Positions 8,759 through 12,338 of a stretch of 12,338 bases of DNA are shown in pieces. The first letter of the stretch is position 1. Each line of letters begins with the position of its first letter. The notes beneath the pieces are model-generated. The model made no database searches. It was not told where the DNA came from and worked only from the letters and a program-made list of their open reading frames with translations. The position numbers and the translations under genes are program-made. The stretch comes from Actinomycetota bacterium (GTDB taxonomy: Bacteria > Actinomycetota > AC-67). The stretch spans positions 1 to 12,338 of the forward strand of contig VAYV01000042.1 of NCBI GenBank assembly GCA_005883175.1, read 5' to 3'.

Positions 8759-8788
8759 AATCTAGTGGCCTGCTGCGACTCTCTTCAA
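8759..8788 (-). promoter_or_regulatory. Promoter candidate for the VOC gene
   Basis: Minus-strand TTGAAG (8788-8783), an 18-bp spacer and TAGATT (8764-8759) match both consensus boxes at 4 of 6. Transcription would start near 8752, giving a leader of about 22 nt that carries the AAGGGGG site. Confidence 0.5.
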
Positions 8789-8793
8789 GCGAC

Positions 8794-8799
8794 TACCAT
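8794..8799 (+). promoter_or_regulatory. -10 box of leaderless-type promoter for the zinc-ribbon gene
   Basis: TACCAT ends 7 nt before the GTG at 8807, placing the expected first transcribed base at the start codon. There is no Shine-Dalgarno and only a poor -35 (TGCTGC, 17 bp upstream). It lies back to back with the VOC promoter. Confidence 0.45.
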
Positions 8800-8806
8800 C
8801 CCGGGC

Positions 8807-8989
8807 GTGTCCGACGAAAAGCCGCTTCCGCCCGCGCGCGCAGGTCGCCCCGCGCCGACGTGCCCCAAATGCGGCGCAGCGATGGAGTTCAAAGAGGGCA
8901 AGCAAGTGCACGACCTGTGGGCGGAACGCTTCGAGTGCGGCACCTGCGGCCGCGAGATGTACCGGACGTACGGCCGAGGGTCGGTCTGA
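8807..8989 (+). CDS. Small zinc-ribbon protein (60 aa)
   Basis: The predicted 60-residue protein has a CPKCG knuckle (Cys19, Cys22) and a CGTCG knuckle (Cys44, Cys47), 21 residues apart, a two-knuckle zinc ribbon. The N-terminal 17 residues are Pro/Ala/Arg-rich and probably disordered; the C-terminus ends with a Tyr/Arg-rich segment. GTG 8807 was chosen because a TACCAT box lies 7 nt upstream; the frame extends to an ATG at 8708, but that part would run antisense through the VOC promoter and start and has no conserved look. It stands alone on the plus strand between leftward genes and ends one base before the SepH stop codon. Function not recognised; zinc ribbons of this size usually bind nucleic acid or protein partners. 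Confidence 0.7.
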   Translation: MSDEKPLPPARAGRPAPTCPKCGAAMEFKEGKQVHDLWAERFECGTCGREMYRTYGRGSV

Positions 8990-8990
8990 C

Positions 8991-9959
8991 CTAGCGCCTG
9001 CGCGCGCGCGATCTCGAGCGGCCGCGCCCGGCGGGTTTGCGCCGAGTGGCGGGCTTCCTTCGCGCAGCGGGCTTGCGGCGCGCGGCAGGCTTCCGGCGGG
9101 CCGGTTTGCGGCGCGCCGGTTTGCGAGAAGCGGGACGTCTCGTGGCTTTCCGCCGAGAAGCAGGCTTCCGTCGAGCGGGCGCTCGTTTCGCCGTCTTCCT
9201 ACGCGCCGGTGCCTTCCTTCCGGCCGGTTGGCGTGCGCTAGTCTTTCGCGCGGTCTTCTTGCGCGACGTCTTCTTCTTGCCGCCTTTCGCCGCCGGCTTC
9301 GATCCGTTGGGAGACGGGACCTGCGCTCGCGCACGGGAGCCGCCGATCCAGCCGACGTCGATCGCGAGCTTGTTCGCCGGCTCGAGCGAGCGCGTGCGCT
9401 GATCGAACCGCCAGCGCGCGGTGCGCGCGCGCCCGCGGAACGGGAAGGTCAAGCTCACGACCCACGGCTGGCCTTCTTGGCGCGTCGCCATCCAGGCGTC
9501 GGCAAGTGCATCCTCGTCCAAGCGGACGCGACGCGACGCGAGGTTCGCCGCCACCGCTTCGCCCAGCGGCAAGGACGACGGCCCGAGCCGCTGCTTCTCT
9601 TGGTACAGCGCCTGCGCATCCTGGATGACGCCGGCGCGTTCGTACAGCACCGGGGTCAGGAATTGCTCGACGTACTCCTCGGTCACCCCGGCCGCGCGCG
9701 CGACCTGCGCGGGAGACTGGCCGGCTCGAAGGAACTGCTGGATCTCCCGGAGCGGCAGCTTCGACTCGATCTCGATTCGAGCGGGCATGTGGTGCGCCGG
9801 CTTGGCCTGGTCCCTGCGCCCGTAGACAGCCTTCTGCAACACGTCGAGCAGCCGCTTGTCGATCGCGACCACGTGAGAGCCGGTTCGGCCCCGAGGCTTG
9901 TTGCTCAGGATCAGCTCGTCGAAGTCGGGCGACGAGCCGATGACGCGTAGTTTCCTCAC
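8991..9959 (-). CDS. sepH: SepH-like septation protein (DUF3071) with H1-like basic tail
   Basis: The 322-residue protein matches the SepH/DUF3071 family across residues 1-205: an N-terminal beta-rich part starting MRKLRVIG, a helix-turn-helix region at about 69-101 (LPLREIQQFLRAGQ, then VARAAGVTEEYVEQF), the PVLYERAG segment at 103-110, LGEAVAANL near 132, and a closing beta segment with VVSLTFPFRGRARTARWRFD. In Streptomyces SepH stimulates FtsZ assembly through the helix-turn-helix. From about residue 221 the protein becomes a 102-residue tail made almost only of Lys, Arg, Ala, Pro, Ser, Thr and Gly, with near-tandem RRKPA units at the end and no acidic or aromatic residue. This resembles histone H1 or mycobacterial HupB tails and differs from the SepH C-terminus I know. 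GTG 9959 follows GGGGGG by about 6 nt. Family call firm; tail function inferred. Confidence 0.88.
   Translation of the reverse strand: MRKLRVIGSSPDFDELILSNKPRGRTGSHVVAIDKRLLDVLQKAVYGRRDQAKPAHHMPARIEIESKLPLREIQQFLRAGQSPAQVARAAGVTEEYVEQFLTPVLYERAGVIQDAQALYQEKQRLGPSSLPLGEAVAANLASRRVRLDEDALADAWMATRQEGQPWVVSLTFPFRGRARTARWRFDQRTRSLEPANKLAIDVGWIGGSRARAQVPSPNGSKPAAKGGKKKTSRKKTARKTSARQPAGRKAPARRKTAKRAPARRKPASRRKATRRPASRKPARRKPARRKPAARRKPAARRKPATRRKPAGRGRSRSRARRR
8994..9299 (-). repeat. Degenerate repeat region encoding the SepH basic tail
   Basis: This stretch encodes the Arg/Lys/Ala/Pro tail. At protein level, five RRKPA units separated by none or one residue lie near residues 285-313, preceded by looser ARRK, SRK and TARK variants. 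The DNA copies differ at third positions, so the repeat is clearer in protein than in DNA and does not look like a recent expansion. Confidence 0.7.
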
Positions 9960-10044
9960 GAATGTCCCCCCAGTAGTTCGGTGGGCATTCTTGCCGAGGG
10001 AACCCGAACGAGCAAGCGAGCGGGCATGCTGGCTCCGGAAATGA

Positions 10045-10074
10045 CGAGGGGCGCCGGCCGCGGGCGCCGCCTCG
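10045..10074 (-). terminator. Strong GC hairpin, likely terminator after the Cys-rich gene
   Basis: CGAGG + GGCGCC pairs with GGCGCC + (bulged G) + CCTCG around a 7-nt loop, giving an 11-bp stem with one bulge. It begins 27 nt after the stop of the Cys-rich gene on the minus strand and ends well before the SepH start. Only a weak T-rich run (CATTTCC) follows on the minus strand, so it would be a U-poor terminator of the kind common in GC-rich actinobacteria; the rest of the 142-bp gap shows only a weak SepH promoter candidate (TTGCTC, 17 bp, AAGAAT). Confidence 0.45.
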
Positions 10075-10101
10075 CTCTCCTGGGGGAGGAGAATCTGGAA
10101 A

Positions 10102-10302
10102 CTAGCCGGTCTTCCGGCCGAATCTCACGTCTGGGAGCAGCCCTCCTTCGCGCAGCGCGCGCAGCGCGCGCTCCTCTGCGGCGTCGAACACGATCGCGCC
10201 ATCGGGGCGGTCGAGCACGTACGCCACGAGACAGTCCTCGCACGGCTCTGCCGTCCGGTTCGGACAGGTGCTGCAGTCGATCACGAATCCCGGCTCGCTC
10301 AT
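10102..10302 (-). CDS. Small Cys-rich protein with CX2C-X7-CX2C motif (66 aa)
   Basis: The 66-residue protein opens MSEPGFVIDCSTCP and has Cys10, Cys13, Cys21 and Cys24 (CSTC...CEDC), a compact four-cysteine site suited to zinc or possibly an iron-sulfur cluster. The rest is a hydrophobic segment (LVAYVLD) and a helix ending in ERALRALREGGLLPDVRF. I recall short proteins of the same pattern in other actinobacteria without assigned function; that is memory, not a search result. The start is ATG 10302, with GGAGG 5 nt upstream; an in-frame GTG 12 bases earlier lacks a comparable site. It lies 80 nt downstream of the racemase-like gene. A TAGCAT -10 candidate at 10326-10321 without a good -35 leaves open whether it is co-transcribed. 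Confidence 0.75.
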   Translation of the reverse strand: MSEPGFVIDCSTCPNRTAEPCEDCLVAYVLDRPDGAIVFDAAEERALRALREGGLLPDVRFGRKTG

Positions 10303-10382
10303 CGGAACCTCCACGATGTGATGCTAGAGGGCGCGTATGACACAAACCCCTGACCTGCACGAACGCCATCGGAGGTGGTGGG

Positions 10383-11555
10383 CTAGAGCGCGCCCCCGCC
10401 GCGAAGAGACGCGATCTCCTCAGGGCTAAAACCGGCCTCTTTTAAGACTTGCTCGGTGTGCTCGCCGAGCCCTGGCGCGGCGCGCAACGGCGGTTCCTCG
10501 ACCCCCCGGAGCTTCAGCGGGTTGCCGATGGTGTTAACAGGGCCGCTCGGTGTCGGAACCTCGCGGACCATGTCGCGCGCGCGCACCTGCGGATCGACCA
10601 TCGCTTCGGCGATGTCGTTCACGGGACCGAAGCACGCGTCGAGGTGCGCGAGCTCCGCGACCCACTCGTCGCGCGTCTTCTGCAAGAAGATCTCTTCCAA
10701 CCGCTTGTGTATCACCGCCTGTTCTTCTTCCGGCGCGTACTGCAGCTCGATCAGATCCGGAACACCGAGCGCCTCGCACAGCGCAGCCCAGAACTGCGGC
10801 TCGAGGGCGCCGACCGTTACGTACTTCCCGTCGGCTGCTCGATAGATGCGATAGCACGCCGGTCCACCGGACAAGCGCATCGTCCCGCGCGCTGGTATCA
10901 CGCCGGTGATCGCATACGCCTGCGCATGCATCTGCAACCACGACACCGCGCCGTCCATCATCGAGATGTCGACGAACCGTCCGCGGCCCGTGACCTCACG
11001 TTCGCTCAACGCGGCAAGGATCCCCACGGCCGCCATCAGTCCCCCGCCGCCGACGTCAGCGATCTGCACACCGGGAACGACCGGTGGTCCGTCACGTTCG
11101 CCGAGGATGTCGAGCACACCGGCGTATCCCAAGTAGTTGATGTCGTGTCCCGCGCGCATCCTGTACGGACCGTCTTGGCCGAAGCCGGTGAGCGCGCAGT
11201 AGACCAGGCGCTCGTTCTCCGCCGACAACACGTCATATCCGACGCCGAGCCGGTCCATCACGCCCGGCCGGAACGATTCCAACACCACGTCGGCCGTTCG
11301 CACGAGGCGCTTCATCGCGGCGACGCCCTCGGGATGCTTCAGGCTCAAAGTGATCGAGCGCTTCCCCCGGTTCAGGGCGAGATGACCCGAGGAGAGGTCG
11401 CCGGCCATCGGCGGCATCCAGCGGATGTAGTCGCCCCGGCCCGGCTCCTCGACTTTGATCACATCGGCGCCCAGGTCGGCCAAGAGCAGCGTGCAGTACG
11501 GGCCGGGAAGCAGCCGCGACAGGTCCAGGATCCGAAGATGCTCGAGCGGCCTCAC
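10383..11555 (-). CDS. CaiB/BaiF family III CoA-transferase fold; alpha-methylacyl-CoA racemase-like
   Basis: The 390-residue protein has the full family III fold, from the N-terminal ILDLSRLLPGPYCTLLLADL through the NRGKRSITL and GFGQDGPYR segments. The residues that act as racemase acid/base pair are present: His137 (AGHDINYL) and Asp167 (IADVGGGG), 30 residues apart, and Glu252 (VGALEPQF) 85 residues later. From memory, M. tuberculosis Mcr uses His126, Asp156 and Glu241 with the same spacings, so epimerisation of 2-methyl-branched acyl-CoA is favoured over CoA transfer, in which the His is not expected. The start is GTG 11555: GGAGTGA lies 7 nt upstream and overlaps the stop codon of the CxxC gene, so the two are probably translationally coupled. 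A branched acyl-CoA role would fit the acyl-CoA ligase nearby, though the genes are about 4 kb apart. Confidence 0.88.
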   Translation of the reverse strand: MRPLEHLRILDLSRLLPGPYCTLLLADLGADVIKVEEPGRGDYIRWMPPMAGDLSSGHLALNRGKRSITLSLKHPEGVAAMKRLVRTADVVLESFRPGVMDRLGVGYDVLSAENERLVYCALTGFGQDGPYRMRAGHDINYLGYAGVLDILGERDGPPVVPGVQIADVGGGGLMAAVGILAALSEREVTGRGRFVDISMMDGAVSWLQMHAQAYAITGVIPARGTMRLSGGPACYRIYRAADGKYVTVGALEPQFWAALCEALGVPDLIELQYAPEEEQAVIHKRLEEIFLQKTRDEWVAELAHLDACFGPVNDIAEAMVDPQVRARDMVREVPTPSGPVNTIGNPLKLRGVEEPPLRAAPGLGEHTEQVLKEAGFSPEEIASLRGGGAL

Positions 11556-11562
11556 CGGACGA

Positions 11563-11784
11563 TCACTCCGCGGTGACGGCCGGGATCGTCTCGATCTGCT
11601 CGCTGTTCCCGCACCACCGGCACGTGACGCGCTCGATCGTCTCTTCCAGAACCTCTTCCTCTTCGACCGTCGGCTCGCCGGCCAAGGAGAAGTGGAGGAA
11701 CCGGCGCGTGTGCCGGCGCGCCTCAACATCGAATCGAGTGAGGTTTCCGCAGGCTGCGCAGCGATAGCGCGTTCCTGTCACCAC
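11563..11784 (-). CDS. Small CxxC/CxxC zinc-binding-type protein (73 aa)
   Basis: The 73-residue protein has CAACG (Cys9, Cys12) and CRWCG (Cys55, Cys58) knuckles enclosing a 42-residue insert with an Arg-rich part (ARRHTRRFLHF) and a very acidic helix (EEEEVLEETIE). A two-knuckle zinc ribbon is likely; no enzyme signature is seen. Two GTG codons (11784, 11781) could start it. The first is preferred because minus-strand TATACT ends 8 nt before it, indicating a leaderless message; there is no Shine-Dalgarno. It is the first gene of an operon with the racemase-like gene 7 nt downstream, and it is divergent from the exonuclease gene across 21 bp. I recall similar short proteins in actinobacteria but no function. 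Coding confidence is good from the motif pair and coupled context. Confidence 0.75.
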   Translation of the reverse strand: MVTGTRYRCAACGNLTRFDVEARRHTRRFLHFSLAGEPTVEEEEVLEETIERVTCRWCGNSEQIETIPAVTAE

Positions 11785-11792
11785 GGGTGCGG

Positions 11793-11800
11793 AGTATAGC
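11793..11800. promoter_or_regulatory. Overlapping divergent -10 boxes (bidirectional promoter)
   Basis: The 8-bp stretch AGTATAGC reads TATACT on the minus strand (11798-11793; 5 of 6 consensus bases) and TATAGC on the plus strand (11795-11800; 4 of 6). The minus box lies 8 nt before GTG 11784 and the plus box 5 nt before ATG 11806, so both divergent genes could be transcribed from one melted region with little or no leader. Confidence 0.5.
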
Positions 11801-11805
11801 GGCCG

Positions 11806-12338
11806 ATGTTGGATCACTTTGAATCGGTCGCTTCGCCGTGTGGCTCGGGTCTCGCGGTCCAGCGGTCGTTCGACGATCTCGGGACCGCGCTCGTGGACAC
11901 GGAGTTCTGCGTGTTCGACCTGGAGACCACCGGCGGCTCGCCGGAGAGCAGCCGCATCACCGAGATCGGCGCTGTGAAGGTCCGGGGCGGAGAGGTTCTG
12001 GGTGAGTTCGCCACATTGATCAATCCCGGCGTCCCGATCCCGCCTGCGATCACGTACCTGACCGGCATCACGAACGCGATGGTCTATCCGGCGCCGACGA
12101 TCGACGCCGTCTTGCCGAGCTTCGTCGAGTTCATCGGCAACGCCGTCTTCGTCGCGCATAACGCGTCGTTCGACACACGTTTCCTCGCGGCGAACCTCGC
12201 GCGCTACGGCTACCAGCCCGCGCGGAACCCGATCGTCTGCACGGTGCGGCTCGCGCGCCGGCTCGTCCGCGAGGAGGTGCCCAACCTCCAGCTCGCGACC
12301 CTCGCGCGAGCGTTGCGCGCGCGCACCGCACCCTGCCA
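11806..12338 (+). CDS. DEDDh (DnaQ-like) 3'-5' exonuclease domain protein, 5' part
   Basis: An open frame of 177 codons runs off the right edge. It shows the DNA polymerase III epsilon-type exonuclease fold: ExoI FDLETTGG with Asp38 and Glu40, ITEIGAVKV, INPGVPIP, LTGITNAMV, and ExoII VAHNASFDTRFL with Asp123. The conserved ExoIII histidine would fall at the cut edge (TAPC then CA...). The order and wording resemble M. tuberculosis Rv2191-type proteins, in which this domain is fused to a UvrC-like GIY-YIG nuclease; whether the fusion holds here lies outside the window. A stand-alone proofreading subunit is the alternative. ATG 11806 is the first good start: no Shine-Dalgarno, but TATAGC 5 nt upstream and divergent placement against the CxxC gene fit a leaderless start. 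Likely role: DNA repair or proofreading in the cytosol. Confidence 0.88.
   Translation, partial: MLDHFESVASPCGSGLAVQRSFDDLGTALVDTEFCVFDLETTGGSPESSRITEIGAVKVRGGEVLGEFATLINPGVPIPPAITYLTGITNAMVYPAPTIDAVLPSFVEFIGNAVFVAHNASFDTRFLAANLARYGYQPARNPIVCTVRLARRLVREEVPNLQLATLARALRARTAPC

Noticed and set aside
7588..8994. 468-codon plus-strand open frame
   Set aside because: Antisense to the protease and VOC genes, and it crosses the zinc-ribbon gene in another frame; no motifs.
8994..9299. Possible CRISPR-like or tandem DNA repeat array
   Set aside because: Units are protein-level RRKPA repeats with variable third positions and no constant spacers; it is a coding low-complexity tail.
9037..9402. Plus-strand frame rich in Ala, Arg, Gly and Phe that looks like a repeat protein
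   Set aside because: It is the complement of the repetitive SepH tail; the periodicity is inherited from the Lys/Arg/Pro codons on the other strand.
10449..11576. 375-codon plus-strand open frame
   Set aside because: Antisense to the racemase-like gene; no recognisable protein features.

Overview
This is a high-GC (roughly two-thirds G+C by eye), gene-dense chromosomal stretch of an actinobacterium. The case rests on a SepH/DUF3071 septation protein (a family restricted to Actinobacteria as far as I know), a PimB'-type GT4 mannosyltransferase beside a FadD15-type acyl-CoA ligase (the Rv2188c/Rv2187 neighbourhood of Mycobacterium tuberculosis, from memory), a DnaQ-like exonuclease resembling Rv2191, and several genes whose start codon lies 5-9 nt after a -10 box, as in leaderless actinobacterial transcripts. 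I cannot name the genus. I see no tRNA, rRNA, CRISPR, insertion sequence or prophage gene, and no gene-free gap reaches 300 bases.

Layout. 1-2037 (-): 5' part of a large fusion of a fatty acyl-CoA reductase and a HAD-IB phosphatase-like domain, running off the left edge. 2038-2178: divergent intergenic region with a promoter and a palindromic operator candidate for the fusion gene. 2179-3655 (+): class I methyltransferase, then a fumarylacetoacetate hydrolase (FAH) family enzyme with its own leaderless-type promoter. 3680-8730 (-): five co-directional genes, read leftward as VOC/glyoxalase protein, M48/Ste24-like membrane protease, PimB-like mannosyltransferase (overlapping the protease gene by ATGA), long-chain acyl-CoA ligase (own promoter candidate) and GNAT acetyltransferase. 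8807-8989 (+): 60-residue zinc-ribbon protein, leaderless candidate, ending one base from the SepH stop. 8991-9959 (-): SepH with an unusual histone-H1-like basic tail. 10045-10074: strong hairpin. 10102-11784 (-): 66-residue Cys-rich protein, CaiB/BaiF-fold alpha-methylacyl-CoA racemase-like enzyme, and 73-residue CxxC/CxxC protein. 11806-12338 (+): 5' part of a DEDDh exonuclease gene, divergent from the CxxC gene across a 21-bp gap with overlapping opposed -10 boxes.

Working together. Much of the content concerns acyl-CoA and envelope lipids: acyl activation (FadD), acyl-CoA reduction (FAR), 2-methylacyl-CoA epimerisation (racemase) and phosphatidylinositol mannoside synthesis (PimB), beside housekeeping cell-division and DNA-repair genes. 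I see no defence system or mobile cluster. The most unusual items are the H1-like SepH tail, a 10-bp perfect inverted repeat that would hide the protease start codon only in read-through RNA, the FAR-HAD fusion with a DVEGT motif, and the shared divergent leaderless promoter at 11784-11806.
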